Counted from the stretch's first letter, positions 26,078-35,478 are shown. The stretch is DNA of 47,061 nt from an uncultured Gemmata sp. (GCA_937924775.1 CALDUT010000017.1:1-47061); one strand, 5' to 3'. The notes: a model not told the origin generated them from the letters alone. Numbers and translations: made by a program.

Positions 26078-26380
26078 TTACATCGGAGCGGCGTGGGTTT
26101 CCGGTGTGGTCGCAGGGGTCGCCTCGGGGGCCGGGGTGGTGGCGGGAGCAACCGCGGGGGCCGCGGGTTTCTTAGCCGGAGCTTTCTTCTTAGCTGCCGC
26201 GGGTTTCTTAGCCGCAGTTTTGCTCGCCACTGCCGGTTTCTTGGTCGCGGTTTTGCTCGCCGCCGGTTTCTTGGCCGCCGGTTTCTTGGCGGTGGTGGTC
26301 TTTTTCGCCGCCGCCGGTTTCTTGGCCGCCGGTTTCTTGGCCGTCGACTTGTTAGTTGAGGCCTTCTTCGCTTGTGCCAT
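26078..26380 (-). CDS. Lysine/alanine/proline-rich histone H1-like protein
   Basis: The 100-residue product is almost entirely AKKPA-type repeats (for example [20 protein letters not shown]) and ends in an acidic-neutral [17 protein letters not shown] tail. There is no folded domain. It resembles bacterial histone H1-like (Hc1/AlgP-type) proteins, which bind DNA non-specifically and compact the nucleoid; planctomycetes of the Gemmata type have notably condensed nucleoids. The ATG at 26380 has AGGAG 8 bases upstream, while the frame is open for 24 more codons with unrelated composition. The repeat-rich DNA makes length variation likely. Confidence 0.8.
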   Translation of the reverse strand: MAQAKKASTNKSTAKKPAAKKPAAAKKTTTAKKPAAKKPAASKTATKKPAVASKTAAKKPAAAKKKAPAKKPAAPAVAPATTPAPEATPATTPETHAAPM

Positions 26381-26699
26381 GATCGATGCTCCTGTGTGGT
26401 AAAAAAAGTGTTGGGCTGAACCCCGAGTGAACGGCACCATAAACCCCTTCATCGACCATTCCGGCGTGTGTCAGCAGTTAATCAAGCTCAATTCTCTGGC
26501 TTTCCGCTTTTCACACACTCGCTGGCCGGTGCCGTTGCACTCGTTGTGATAACTCTGCCACATGATGCGGGCGGCGCAAAGCGAGTAGATACGGAATTTC
26601 GCGCAACCGGTGTGAATGCTACCGGTCTTCTCGGTCGATTTACACTAAACCGACCGCTCGGCTTTCGTCAATGTAACTTGAACGCCGTGGGAAACTGCC

Positions 26700-27575
26700 A
26701 TGAATAGGAAGCTGGCTTGTTGGATGGGAGGCCTTCTGGCTGTTTGCACCGGCTGTGCCACCCTAGACTGGTCCGGGGACTCTTCGGGGAATTGGTGGCC
26801 GCGACATGCCTCGGTTTCCACCAGGGGGGATAGCCAGGCCAAGGCCCTCACGGCATGGGAAATCGTCCGCAGCCGGCACGGGCGAACGTTCACCGACGAA
26901 TTCCGCGAAGGGTTCTTCGATGGCTTCACGGCCTATGTGGAAAACGGGGCTTCTAGCGAGCCGCCCGCCGTTCCCCCGGCGCCCTACGATCGTTACAAGA
27001 AATATCTCACCCCCGAAGGCCGGGTTCTGGTTCGGGATTACTACCTCGGCTATCAATACGGCCTGGATGTCGCGCAAGCGGCGGCCTCACCCCCTCGGGT
27101 ACCGTTGATACCTACTCGTACCACAGCCACGTCGCGGAATTCTGCCGACCGGGTCGGTGGAAAACCCGCCGAGGTAGCCCCCGCGCCGTGGGAAGCTTAT
27201 GAAGCGGCCGATGAAACCTCTGGGGAGCTGGACAAAAACGCCCCGGCGGGTCCCCTGCGTCCGACACTGCCCCCGCTAGGGTCGGGTCATCAACCTTTGG
27301 ATCACGCGCCGCGGGGCGATAAATTCACTCGGCCCCGCTCGTCCGACCGTCTGCCAGCCCCCCAATCGCCTCTACCCACCCCAACACTGCCCGTCCCGGT
27401 GCCGCTCCCGGTGCCGCCGGTGGCCCACCCGCCGATCCCTCCGCGTGGGGAGCCTATCCCGCTTCCGCCACCGCCTTCCTCTTCTGGCAAGGGAGCATCT
27501 TCTGAAAGTTCATTGCCGCTCATTCTGACAGAATTCCCCGTGTTCCCGTTTGCTGGGGTCCCACCGGAGAAGTGA
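26700..27575 (+). CDS. Putative lipoprotein with proline-rich tail
   Basis: The 291-residue product starts with a short hydrophobic leader ending LLAVCTGC, a probable lipobox with Cys19 as the acylated residue. A conserved-looking core (about residues 45-125; ALTAWEIVRSRHGRTFTDEF, FFDGFTAYVENG, VRDYYLGYQYGLDVAQ) follows. From about residue 130 to the end it is rich in Pro, with a PTPTLPVPVPLPVPPVAHPP run that is probably disordered or wall-spanning. I do not recognise the core as a named domain. It is probably envelope-located and lies alone between the histone-like gene and the FHA remnant. Confidence 0.7.
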   Translation: MNRKLACWMGGLLAVCTGCATLDWSGDSSGNWWPRHASVSTRGDSQAKALTAWEIVRSRHGRTFTDEFREGFFDGFTAYVENGASSEPPAVPPAPYDRYKKYLTPEGRVLVRDYYLGYQYGLDVAQAAASPPRVPLIPTRTTATSRNSADRVGGKPAEVAPAPWEAYEAADETSGELDKNAPAGPLRPTLPPLGSGHQPLDHAPRGDKFTRPRSSDRLPAPQSPLPTPTLPVPVPLPVPPVAHPPIPPRGEPIPLPPPPSSSGKGASSESSLPLILTEFPVFPFAGVPPEK

Positions 27576-27711
27576 TCGGTTCCAGCACCCCTGCAGAAGC
27601 CGTTGCCTCGCGGAACCAGGGAATGGAAAAAGGAATCGGGGGGCGGGGGTGAGGTTTTCTTGAGAGAAAGGAGGAAAAAAAAAATCGACAGCGTTGGAAG
27701 TGGGGGGCAGC

Positions 27712-28080
27712 CACCCCCGAGGTGGGTTGGGGTGTGAGTTCGGCGATTTGGAAGATGAACTGGCGGTTGCAGAGGGTGATACGGTCGGTGATACGGTCTC
27801 CTGATTGAAGTCGTGTGGGTCGGGGATTTTGCGGCCGTTGAGGAGAGGGCCGTTTTTGGAAGCCACATCGTGCAGTTCGCAGCGAAAATCGGAGTCAATG
27901 ACGCTCGCGCAAACGGCGCCAGATGCATTCATCACGAATCACCACGTCGTTATCCGGCAACCGGCCGATGCTATTCATCCCCAGATGCAGAGGGTAGACA
28001 TTCACACCGTCTTTCAAGTAAAAGGTGAGTTGGCCGCGGGGCAGGAGCAGGGAGCGACTACTGGGGAGGGACGCATGGGC
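27712..28080 (-). pseudogene. Decayed FHA-domain gene split over three frames
   Basis: On the minus strand an FHA domain can be read only by changing frame twice. The first frame (28080 to about 27925) gives LTFYLKDGVNVYPLHLGMN and then SIGRLPDNDVVIRDE. The second (about 27930-27795) gives FRCELHDVASKNGPLLNGRK, the domain core. The third (about 27805-27712) gives SGDRITDRITLCNRQFIFQI, the last strands. Near the second shift ACCGTATCACCG is duplicated. No start or intact downstream frame is seen. Flanking homopolymer runs (27636-27690) mean sequencing error could contribute. The original protein was probably a cytosolic phosphothreonine-binding signalling protein. Confidence 0.65.
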
Positions 28081-28261
28081 GGTGGAGGAATCGGGGGGTT
28101 GAGGGTTGGGGTTAAGGGGGCCACGATCCCCGGCAAGGGTCTGATGGCCGCACGCGGTTTGAAGAGCCGCCCGGGCGGCTCGAAACGAATCTCGCCGAGG
28201 TTGGCCCTCCGAGTGAATGCTGTGGCATCAGAGGTCGCCTCTGCCGCTTTCTGTGGCCGAA

Positions 28262-28595
28262 GTTTGCTTTAACTTGAGTCGGCACTAACTACCGCAACTG
28301 TCGTTTGTTAGGGTTTGTTGGCATTTTCGCTATTGGTGAATAGCGGTTTCAGCCAGAAACTATACGGTTTTTTCAGCCGGTTGGAATCGATGTTATTAGT
28401 CGGCGTAAGGTCTTATCTGATAGTAAGATTCGTTTTCAACAGACAAATCCGTCAAGAGTTTCCCAAGTGCCAAGTAACGATGGGAGAAAACAGTGCATTC
28501 CTGAATGCTCATTGGCCACGGCGTTTTTTTACTTAGAACAAAATTTTCATCCCGATCGGCTGTTCAGAATATGGCCAATTCCGATCGGGTCTCAA
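28262..28595. other. A+T-rich spacer before the greA stop
   Basis: About 330 bases with clearly lower G+C than both neighbours. A 73-codon plus-strand frame at 28315-28536 has no recognisable features or ribosome-binding site. It may be an old insertion remnant or a transcription boundary. I see nothing else. Confidence 0.4.
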
Positions 28596-29081
28596 TTATT
28601 CCAGGGTCGTCGTAATTTCAAGGATTTTGAAACGGATCGTCCCCCGGGGGACTTGAATTTCGACAATTTCACCCTTTTTGCGGCCAATCAACCCTTGGCC
28701 GATAGGGCTGGTGGTCAAAATCCGGCCTTTGTCGGGGTCTTCCTGGCCGGGGCCAACAAGGGTGAAGGTTTCCTCTTCGTCGAGGTCCATATCGAGAACT
28801 TTCACTGTACTACCAAAGGCCACGGTATCTTTGGGTAAGGCGCTGGGATCGACGATGACCGCCCGCGCCAGCCGATCGGAAAGTTCGTTGATCCGGGCTT
28901 GGAGGATACCTTGGTCTTCGCGGGCGGCGTGGTACTCGGCATTTTCGCTCAGGTCGCCCATGTCGCGGGCCGCGGCCACCCGTTTGGTGACTTCGATCAT
29001 GTCGGCTCCGCGCAATTTGTCCAATTCGGCCTTGAGCTTGTCGTAGCCTTCCCGCGTCATGGGGATGCGGTCGTCTGACAT
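28596..29081 (-). CDS. greA: Transcription elongation factor GreA
   Basis: The 161-residue factor rescues backtracked RNA polymerase by stimulating cleavage of the nascent RNA. The N-terminal coiled coil contains MTREGYDKLKAELDKL and the tip acidic residues in AARDMGDLSENAEYHAAREDQ. The C-terminal FKBP-like domain shows VAFGSTVKVLDMDLDEEE, ILTTSPIGQGLIGRKKGEIVEIQVP. The start MSDDRIPM at 29081 has AGGAG 8 bases upstream; an open frame to 29204 adds 41 unlike residues. Domain content and length are normal. A terminator separates it from the upstream gene. Confidence 0.95.
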   Translation of the reverse strand: MSDDRIPMTREGYDKLKAELDKLRGADMIEVTKRVAAARDMGDLSENAEYHAAREDQGILQARINELSDRLARAVIVDPSALPKDTVAFGSTVKVLDMDLDEEETFTLVGPGQEDPDKGRILTTSPIGQGLIGRKKGEIVEIQVPRGTIRFKILEITTTLE

Positions 29082-29277
29082 TGCCGCACACTCCTGTTCA
29101 ATCAACCTGTCCGGTCCGGCAGGCGAAAAGGTCTCGCGAGCCGGGGGACACGAAACGATCATCTGACGTTCAGTTTGGGTTGTAAAACCCCGTTTCACAC
29201 GCACCGGGGTGGGGGCGTCCCATATTCAGTTGTTATGCCCATTGGCTGGTCGCGGGCTGGGAATACCGAAAAGTGTT

Positions 29278-29313
29278 CGGCGGTCGCCCTGAAGCGTCCG
29301 TGGGCGACCGCCG
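29278..29313 (-). terminator. Terminator after the ImmA/IrrE-like gene
   Basis: CGGCGGTCGCCC (29278-29289) and GGGCGACCGCCG (29302-29313) form a perfect 12-bp stem around a 12-base loop. It starts 22 bases after the minus-strand stop at 29335 and is followed on that strand by CACTTTTCGG, a short T run. It should separate this gene from greA. Confidence 0.75.
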
Positions 29314-29334
29314 GTGATTCCAGTTATTCCCTTA

Positions 29335-30060
29335 TTATACGTCGTCTGGCACCGCGCGAAGCAGAATCCGGCGAAAAGGACGATTTGGTACAGGCCAACC
29401 CCACGCCCGCCAACCGTCACGCCGAGTTTGATGGGGCAGCTCCAGTTCGCTGATGCGCGACACGCACTCTTGCTCGGCGGTTTCGAGTTTCCGGCTCACC
29501 GAGGCAAAATTGCTCCGCCGGCTGGCAACGATGCCATCATCCACCACGGCGATCACACATGGTTCTTCCAGATCCAGCAAACGCAGAGCTACGGCTTCCA
29601 TGCTGGCCGTGTGGAAACGCTCATGAAGTTTCGCGACATCCCATTGGCATTCCCGTAAGGCCAATCGCAACAAGCGGGTGGGAATCAGAATCCGGGCCAC
29701 CACCACGCTGCGCAGGTGCGATGCCAACGCGTTCGTACCTCGATTATACTTAAGGCCCAGTTTGCGGTAAAGGTTCGGCAGTATATGGCGGGCGATCCCC
29801 TCGGCCGCAACCCGCTGTTGCTGTTCTTCACTCATGTCCGGGGTGAAGACAATGCTCGGAGTGCCCGACGACCGGAAACAACGACGGCGGGGGGAATCGT
29901 CGTCCTCGTCGGCGGGTTCAACCCATTCGATGGGAATACCCAAATGCTCTTCGGCCAAACGGCAAGCATCGACCGGCGGCGCGGTGATACCGGCCCGTTC
30001 CAGCATCCCGGTCACCAAACGTTCGACGGTTTCCACGAGTTCTTCATGCGAAAATTCCAT
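29335..30060 (-). CDS. ImmA/IrrE-like protein lacking the HExxH zinc motif
   Basis: This 241-residue protein follows the ImmA/IrrE layout: an N-terminal helix with VDACRLAEEHLGIPIEWV, a strand near SIVFTPDMSEEQQQRVAAEG, then a VVVARILIPTRLLRLALREC helix and the ERFHTASMEAVALRLLDLEE segment. Where active members have HELGH, this protein reads AEGIARHILPN, so the zinc site is missing. It is probably a non-catalytic sensor or regulatory form. Active ImmA/IrrE enzymes cleave repressors in mobile elements and stress responses; no repressor gene is adjacent. The start MEFSHEEL at 30060 has no strong ribosome-binding site. Confidence 0.65.
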   Translation of the reverse strand: MEFSHEELVETVERLVTGMLERAGITAPPVDACRLAEEHLGIPIEWVEPADEDDDSPRRRCFRSSGTPSIVFTPDMSEEQQQRVAAEGIARHILPNLYRKLGLKYNRGTNALASHLRSVVVARILIPTRLLRLALRECQWDVAKLHERFHTASMEAVALRLLDLEEPCVIAVVDDGIVASRRSNFASVSRKLETAEQECVSRISELELPHQTRRDGWRAWGWPVPNRPFRRILLRAVPDDV

Positions 30061-30212
30061 GCTGCCACTGTAACCAAAAACGCCTGCCCCCAAAATGTCG
30101 GTAGGAATGAATATCGTTGGTCTCGGGCCGGTGGATGGTCTGAGTGCCATTGGCTGGCCGGGCTGAGGGAAACCGCGTTTCGAACTCCGCGGCGGGTTTC
30201 AATTGCCAAATT

Positions 30213-31451
30213 TCAATTGCCAAAGATGCGTTTGATAGCTTGCAGGAAACCGCTTTTGGAGGGTTGCTGCGGCGGTTGCTCCCGGCTGCCGTCGGCTTTC
30301 GCGCTGCGGGGAGAGGAACCTATCAGTGGCGGCAAGGCCGGCATTTCTGTGGAAATGCCCAGCGCCTGCCACTGCGCCACCGGCAACCACGGGTGCAGGG
30401 CTTTGACCACGTCGCGGGCAGTTTGGAAACGCAGGTGAGGATCTTTGGCCCCCATCCGTTGGACAATGGCGTCGATTTCCGGTGGGATGTTGGGCTTCAG
30501 CTTAGCCGGGGAGGGTACGCCGCGAATCTGCCGCTCGGCCATCATCTCCGGGGCCAAACCAGGGAAGGGAACGACTCCGGTCAGCAGATAGTAGAAGGTC
30601 GAACCGAGGCTATAGATGTCGCTGCGGGCATCCTGTTCGCACCCCCACGCTTGTTCAGGAGCGATGTGAGCGATTTCTTCCGCATATTCTTTGGTGCTGA
30701 TCCGTTTGGTCACCCGCGCCCATGGGCTTTCCAGCATGTGTGTTAAACCCAGATCCAACAGCTTGATTTGCCGCTCAGGCCGAACGGCGATATTACCCGG
30801 TTTGATGTCGCGGTGAATCAGATGGCGCTCATGGACATACATGAGGGCGACTGCCGTTTGAGCTATCAGTTGGGCAGCGACATGCGGCAGAAGCGGCCCC
30901 CGTTCCGCGATGAGCTTGTCCAAGGTGGGGGCGGCCACATATTCGCACACCACAAAGTGTGTGCCTTGCCAACTGTCCATGTCGTAAATTTGGGTGATGC
31001 TGGGATGCTGGATGTGGGCGGCGGCGCGGACTTCTTGCACAAAGGTCTGCAGAATCGTGGGATCGTTGGCTCGGTCGGTGGGCAGCACCTTCAGGGCAAC
31101 GAACCGGTGGGCGTGGGTATCTTCCGCCTTGAAAACCAGCCCAACCCGGTCTTGCCGAATCCCGTCGAGTATCTTGTAACGGCCTAGCACAAACCCTTGG
31201 GTGCGGCCGGCCAGCAGTTGCATCGCCTGATACTTCGTCAACAGTTTCTTGCGGACAAACAGGGTGGCCAGTTGCAGCGGGTCGGCCTTAGGGCTGATGG
31301 AACTGTCGGCTAATGCCGCGAGAATGTCGTCGGGGGTGAGCAGTCCGCTGCGGCGAACCGCACTCAAAAATGGCGAGTGCAGTTGTGTGAAGCGAGTTTG
31401 GGTGGCCACGAGACACAAACTCCCGTTGATTGAACGATTCCGCGAAGTCAT
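30213..31451 (-). CDS. Planctomycete-type Ser/Thr protein kinase
   Basis: The 412-residue kinase opens with about 85 residues typical of planctomycete kinases (FLSAVRRSGLLTPDDILAAL and KKLLTKYQAMQLLAGRTQGF). The Hanks-type catalytic domain follows, with VALKVLP (ATP lysine), the catalytic loop HRDIKPGNIAV, DLG in LLDLGLTHM replacing DFG, and an APEQAW block. The domain ends near residue 370 (HLRFQTARDVVKAL). The tail ends GFLQAIKRIFGN. No membrane helix is seen, so it is probably cytosolic. Phosphothreonine made by such kinases could be read by FHA proteins such as the one at 11987-13558 (inference). The start is chosen at ATG 31451; no clear ribosome-binding site. Confidence 0.85.
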   Translation of the reverse strand: MTSRNRSINGSLCLVATQTRFTQLHSPFLSAVRRSGLLTPDDILAALADSSISPKADPLQLATLFVRKKLLTKYQAMQLLAGRTQGFVLGRYKILDGIRQDRVGLVFKAEDTHAHRFVALKVLPTDRANDPTILQTFVQEVRAAAHIQHPSITQIYDMDSWQGTHFVVCEYVAAPTLDKLIAERGPLLPHVAAQLIAQTAVALMYVHERHLIHRDIKPGNIAVRPERQIKLLDLGLTHMLESPWARVTKRISTKEYAEEIAHIAPEQAWGCEQDARSDIYSLGSTFYYLLTGVVPFPGLAPEMMAERQIRGVPSPAKLKPNIPPEIDAIVQRMGAKDPHLRFQTARDVVKALHPWLPVAQWQALGISTEMPALPPLIGSSPRSAKADGSREQPPQQPSKSGFLQAIKRIFGN

Positions 31452-31583
31452 TTTGGCCGAATTGTAGAACGCTGATGAGAAGAACGGCCGGAAAATTGCT
31501 CCGGAAAGCATGTGTCGAGAAAGGCGGATGCGTCGATTTTTCTGACAATACGGATTGTGGAGCCCAGGAAAACTGACGGAGCC

Positions 31584-31619
31584 ATCGGTCGGTTCGCGGG
31601 CTAGAACCGACCGATTTTT
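31584..31619. terminator. 12-bp hairpin with T run between M42 peptidase and kinase genes
   Basis: ATCGGTCGGTTC (31584-31595) pairs perfectly with GAACCGACCGAT (31604-31615). TTTTT follows on the plus strand. Both neighbouring genes are on the minus strand, where the hairpin comes about 25 bases after the M42 stop, preceded by AAAAA and followed only by a later TTTT. It may terminate M42 transcription or stop antisense plus-strand transcription. Confidence 0.6.
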
Positions 31620-31639
31620 GGTGAGATCTGAAATTTCTG

Positions 31640-32710
31640 CTAGGGGACCCAATTGGTCTCGGGTCCAACGGCAGCGCAAAACTCCGCAAGCAGTTTGGCC
31701 GCGTTGCTCAGATCGTCGAGATGGACGACTTCCACCGGGCTGTGCATGTAGCGGTTGGGAATGCCAATGAGGCCGGTGGCGACACCGGCGCGGGCAATTT
31801 GGATGGCGTTGGCGTCGGTTCCGGTGGCGCGGGGCGTTCCGCGGATTTGAATGGGGATGTTGAACGCCGCAGCCGTGGCTTCAAGCAACTCGAGGACCCG
31901 CGGGTTGATATTCGGGCCGCGGAACACCACCGGTCCGGCCCCGCATTTGATTTCCCCCTGGGATTTTTTGTCGTTGCCCGGGGTATCGGTGGCATGGCAC
32001 ACATCTACCGCAATGCCGACGGTCGGGTTGAGGTGATAAGCGGCCGTGGTCGCCCCCCGCAGACCGATTTCTTCGCTCACTGTGGAAACGCCATGCACTT
32101 CGGCCCGCAGGGGGCGGCCATGCAACAGCCGGAGCGCCTCCAAACACACCCACAGCCCCACTTTATCATCCATCGCCGGGCTACAGGCTAAACCGTTGCG
32201 GAGGGGGCGGTAGCCCAGGGCGAAGGTGACCGGATCGCCACACGACACGAGCGATTCGGCGTCGTCGCGGTTCTTGGCGCCAATATCGACCCAAACATCT
32301 GTGAATTCCGGGACCTTCGAGCGTTCCTCCGGCTTGAGCAAATGAATCGCACGCCGGGCGACCACCCCGGGAATCGGCCCCTGACGGGCCCATACCGTCA
32401 GATGCTGACCGAGGAGAATTTGCATATCCCAACCGCCGATGGGTTGGACGTACAAGAAACCGTCGGCATCGATGTATTGCACCATCAGGCCGATTTGGTC
32501 ACAGTGCCCGGCGAGCATAATCCGCGGGGCGTTGGCCGGTCGGCCATCGGCATAGCGTGTGGCAAAGACGTTCCCGTGGGTATCGGTGCGAATTTCATCC
32601 ACCAGGGGCTTCATCCGTTCCCGGACCACCTGTTGAATCCGCTGTTCAAACCCCGACGGGCTTGGGGTTTCCAACAGAGCTTGCAAAAATTCGTGTGATG
32701 CGGGCTCCAT
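31640..32710 (-). CDS. M42-family metallo-aminopeptidase
   Basis: The 356-residue protein has the dinuclear-metal M42 motifs in order: MLAGHCDQIGLMVQYI, the bridging Asp in CSPAMDDKVGLWV, the catalytic EE in STVSEEIGLRGA, and the third ligand in VDVCHATDTPG. It closes with GIPNRYMHSPVEVV, whose His is the last ligand. M42 enzymes form cytosolic tetrahedral complexes that trim N-terminal residues from peptides. GGAG lies 9 bases before the ATG. It sits 149 bases downstream of purH on the same strand but with enough room for its own promoter. Confidence 0.92.
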   Translation of the reverse strand: MEPASHEFLQALLETPSPSGFEQRIQQVVRERMKPLVDEIRTDTHGNVFATRYADGRPANAPRIMLAGHCDQIGLMVQYIDADGFLYVQPIGGWDMQILLGQHLTVWARQGPIPGVVARRAIHLLKPEERSKVPEFTDVWVDIGAKNRDDAESLVSCGDPVTFALGYRPLRNGLACSPAMDDKVGLWVCLEALRLLHGRPLRAEVHGVSTVSEEIGLRGATTAAYHLNPTVGIAVDVCHATDTPGNDKKSQGEIKCGAGPVVFRGPNINPRVLELLEATAAAFNIPIQIRGTPRATGTDANAIQIARAGVATGLIGIPNRYMHSPVEVVHLDDLSNAAKLLAEFCAAVGPETNWVP

Positions 32711-32858
32711 ACTAATCAGCTCCGAACGCCGAGTTCTGATCCTCGATTTCGTCGATCAACGCCATTTCATTATTACGAATTCTGATGATCCAGTTGAAAA
32801 TCGTACCGGAGCGAGTACGGGGGGCTGTCGCGAGGTGCGGCCGGTCCACCGCCGCTGT

Positions 32859-34448
32859 TCAGTGCCGGAAGTGGCGTGTGCCGGTGAAGAGCATCGCGAT
32901 ACCGTGGTGGTTGCAGGCGGTGATGCTGTCGTGATCCTTAACGCTACCGCCAGGTTGGATGATCGCGGTGACCCCGGCGGCGGCCGCGGCCTCGACATTG
33001 TCGGGGAAGGGGAAGAAGGCGTCGCTGGCCAGGACACTGCCGGCGGCCCGGGGGCCGGCTTTCTTCACCGCGATTTCCACCGCCATGACCCGGCTCATCT
33101 GCCCGGCCCCCACTCCAACGACCTGCGTATCGTGAGCCAGAACAATCGCATTGCTCTTCACATGCTTGCACACCAACCACGCGAAGTGGAGCGCCTGCCG
33201 CTCGGCTTCGCTCGGCGACCGCTGCGTGACACATTTCCACGTGGCGGGGTTATCGGCGTGGACGTCGCGGGTCTGCACCAACAGTCCGCCATCGACCCGG
33301 CGGTAATCCAACCCTTGCGGGAAACCAGTCAGTTCACCGGTTTTGAGCAGCCGCACATTCTCCTTCCACTGCGTGAGGGCATTGAGGGCCGGGGCGTCGT
33401 AATCTGGGGCGATGAGACATTCGACGAACCGCTTGGCTTTCGGGTCGATAATGGCGTCGGCCGTTTCGCGATCGACGGGCTTGTTGAAGGCGATGATACC
33501 GCCGAATGCCGACAGCGGGTCGCCCTCCCAGGCGCGTTGGAAGGCTTCGGCGAGTTTCGCGTGGGTCGCTGCTCCGCAGGGGTTGTTGTGCTTGACAATC
33601 ACACAGGCCGGGCGGGTGAATTCACGGACCAGATTCAAGGCTGAATCGAGATCGAGAATATTGTTATAGCTCAGTTCCTTGCCATGCAGTTGCTCCGCGG
33701 TGGCCACACATGGCCGGCAGAGGCCGGGTTCGACATAGAACGCGGCTTGTTGATGGGGGTTTTCACCATAGCGAAGGTCTTGCCGCTTCTCAAACTCACT
33801 GCGGAGTGTGGCAGCCCCCCAAGCCGCGCTAGCGGGGCTGGCCGCTTCGGCTACTAACCTATCAAAGTAGTCCGCGATCGCGGTATCATAGCGGCAGATG
33901 CCGGCGAAGGCCTTGCGGGCCAATTGCCGCCGCCAAGCGGCGGTCACGGCTCCCTGGTATTCCCGCATCACTTGTAACAGTGGCTGATAATCGGAAGGAT
34001 CGGTGACGATGGTGACACTGGCATAATTTTTGGCCGCGGCGCGCACCATGCCAGGGCCCCCGATGTCGATATTCTCGATCGCTTCGGCTTCACTAGTGCC
34101 GGGCTGGGCGATAGTCTGCTCGAACGGATACAGATTGCAAACCACCAGATCAATTTCGGGCAGCCCGTACTGGGCGAGGGTTTGCTGATGCTCGGGGTGG
34201 TCGCGTTTGGCGAGAAGCCCAGCGTAGATCGCGGGGTGAAGCGTTTTCACCCGGCCATCGAGAATTTCCGGGAACTTCGTTAGTTCGCTGATGTCCCGCA
34301 CCGGCAGTCCGGCGGCGGCGAGGGTTTTGCGTGTACCGCCGGTGGCGATCAGTTCGATACCAAAGCGGCTGTGCAATTCCCGGGCAAAATCAACCAGACC
34401 TGTTTTATCAGAAACGCTCAACAGGGCGCGGCGAATGGGTCGAAGCAT
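32859..34448 (-). CDS. purH: Bifunctional AICAR formyltransferase / IMP cyclohydrolase
   Basis: The 529-residue enzyme does the last two steps of purine synthesis to IMP. The N-terminal cyclohydrolase domain shows [43 protein letters not shown] and [16 protein letters not shown]. The formyltransferase domain shows [38 protein letters not shown] and ends with [32 protein letters not shown] precedes the ATG. It begins 28 bases after the tilS stop, so the two are probably in one transcript. Length is normal. Confidence 0.96.
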   Translation of the reverse strand: MLRPIRRALLSVSDKTGLVDFARELHSRFGIELIATGGTRKTLAAAGLPVRDISELTKFPEILDGRVKTLHPAIYAGLLAKRDHPEHQQTLAQYGLPEIDLVVCNLYPFEQTIAQPGTSEAEAIENIDIGGPGMVRAAAKNYASVTIVTDPSDYQPLLQVMREYQGAVTAAWRRQLARKAFAGICRYDTAIADYFDRLVAEAASPASAAWGAATLRSEFEKRQDLRYGENPHQQAAFYVEPGLCRPCVATAEQLHGKELSYNNILDLDSALNLVREFTRPACVIVKHNNPCGAATHAKLAEAFQRAWEGDPLSAFGGIIAFNKPVDRETADAIIDPKAKRFVECLIAPDYDAPALNALTQWKENVRLLKTGELTGFPQGLDYRRVDGGLLVQTRDVHADNPATWKCVTQRSPSEAERQALHFAWLVCKHVKSNAIVLAHDTQVVGVGAGQMSRVMAVEIAVKKAGPRAAGSVLASDAFFPFPDNVEAAAAAGVTAIIQPGGSVKDHDSITACNHHGIAMLFTGTRHFRH

Positions 34449-34476
34449 GGGGTTTCCTCGGGTCGTCGGCGTTGTT

Positions 34477-35478
34477 TTATGCTGCGCGGGCTAGCTGAAC
34501 CACTCGGCCCGTGGTTCGCATCGTGACGCCGCCAGGGAAATCGCAAGCGCGGATTCGACCCGCCGCGATGGCCACCGCGCGATTCCACGCGGCGAAATTC
34601 ATGTTGGCCAGGGGCCAGCCTTCGCGTTCCCAAATCTGCCGCAAGGCGACGCGGAGTACGGCCCGCGGCGCAGCGGCGAGGATGGCGGCGTCCAAGACCA
34701 CCGTGTTTGCCGCCCGGGGGCGCTCGGCCTGGATCAAAAGTTGCCCCGCCAAGGCCGACAGCACGGCGTGGGCTTCCCCCGCGTGTTCGGCCAGATGCCC
34801 CAGTGCTGACACGACATCCGGGTTGAAGGTTTTCAGCAGCGGCAGCAATTGATGCCGGATGCGATTGCGGGTGAAGCGGGGATCGACATTCGACCTATCC
34901 TCATGATAGGGCTGATGAATTTCGCGGAGATAGTCGAGAATCTCGGTCCGCGTAATGGTCAACAGCGGGCGGATGATGCTCGGGGGGGGCGTTGCGGAGG
35001 GGAGGGGGTGATGCGAAGCCGGGCTGGGCAGCGGGCGATGGGCGGCGATGCCACGCAAGCCTTGCAACCCCGTACCGCGCAGCAGCCGGTGCAGGACGGT
35101 TTCGGCCTGATCGTCGGCCGTGTGCGCGGTGGCGATCCAACCGGCTCCAAACAGTGTCGCGACTTCCCAGAAAAATTCATAGCGAACACGGCGGGCCGTC
35201 GCTTCCAGATTGCCTCCGCGGGCCACCGTGGCCACGTCCACCGTTTTCACGCGGCATTGGAGGCCAAGGTTATTGCACAACCGTAAGACAAAGTCTTCAT
35301 CCGCGTCCGATTCGGCTCCGCGGAGCTGGTGGTTGACGTGAGCCACCGTCACGGGAATACCAACAGCGTGCAATACCCGCAGGAGGGCCACGCTATCGGC
35401 CCCCCCGGAGACCGCGACAATCCCCGGACCTGGCCAATCGGCCATGAATTGCTGAACCTCGTGGACAACTCGCATCAC
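34477..35478 (-). CDS. tilS: tRNA(Ile)-lysidine synthase
   Basis: The 333-residue ATPase modifies C34 of tRNA(Ile) CAU anticodon to lysidine so it reads AUA. The PP-loop IVAVSGGADSVALLR is near residue 20, followed by VAHVNHQLRG, TAHTADDQAETVLHRLLRGTG and NVDPRFTRNRIRHQLLPLL, all standard for TilS. The C-terminal part is shorter than in E. coli TilS (432 residues), as in other short-form enzymes. A GTG (35478) is immediately followed by an ATG (35475); either can start it, with AGGGAAG upstream. It is first of a probable tilS-purH transcript. Confidence 0.93.
   Translation of the reverse strand: MMRVVHEVQQFMADWPGPGIVAVSGGADSVALLRVLHAVGIPVTVAHVNHQLRGAESDADEDFVLRLCNNLGLQCRVKTVDVATVARGGNLEATARRVRYEFFWEVATLFGAGWIATAHTADDQAETVLHRLLRGTGLQGLRGIAAHRPLPSPASHHPLPSATPPPSIIRPLLTITRTEILDYLREIHQPYHEDRSNVDPRFTRNRIRHQLLPLLKTFNPDVVSALGHLAEHAGEAHAVLSALAGQLLIQAERPRAANTVVLDAAILAAAPRAVLRVALRQIWEREGWPLANMNFAAWNRAVAIAAGRIRACDFPGGVTMRTTGRVVQLARAA

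Noticed and set aside
25167-26402. 411-codon plus-strand frame spanning the lipoate ligase and histone-like genes
   Set aside because: Runs in another frame of the ligase and antisense to the lysine-rich gene; its AAGFLAA repeats simply mirror the AKKPA repeats.
31584-31619. Terminator of a plus-strand small RNA
   Set aside because: The hairpin with a plus-strand T run would fit, but I could find no promoter or conserved structure for a plus-strand transcript upstream; left as a possibility only.
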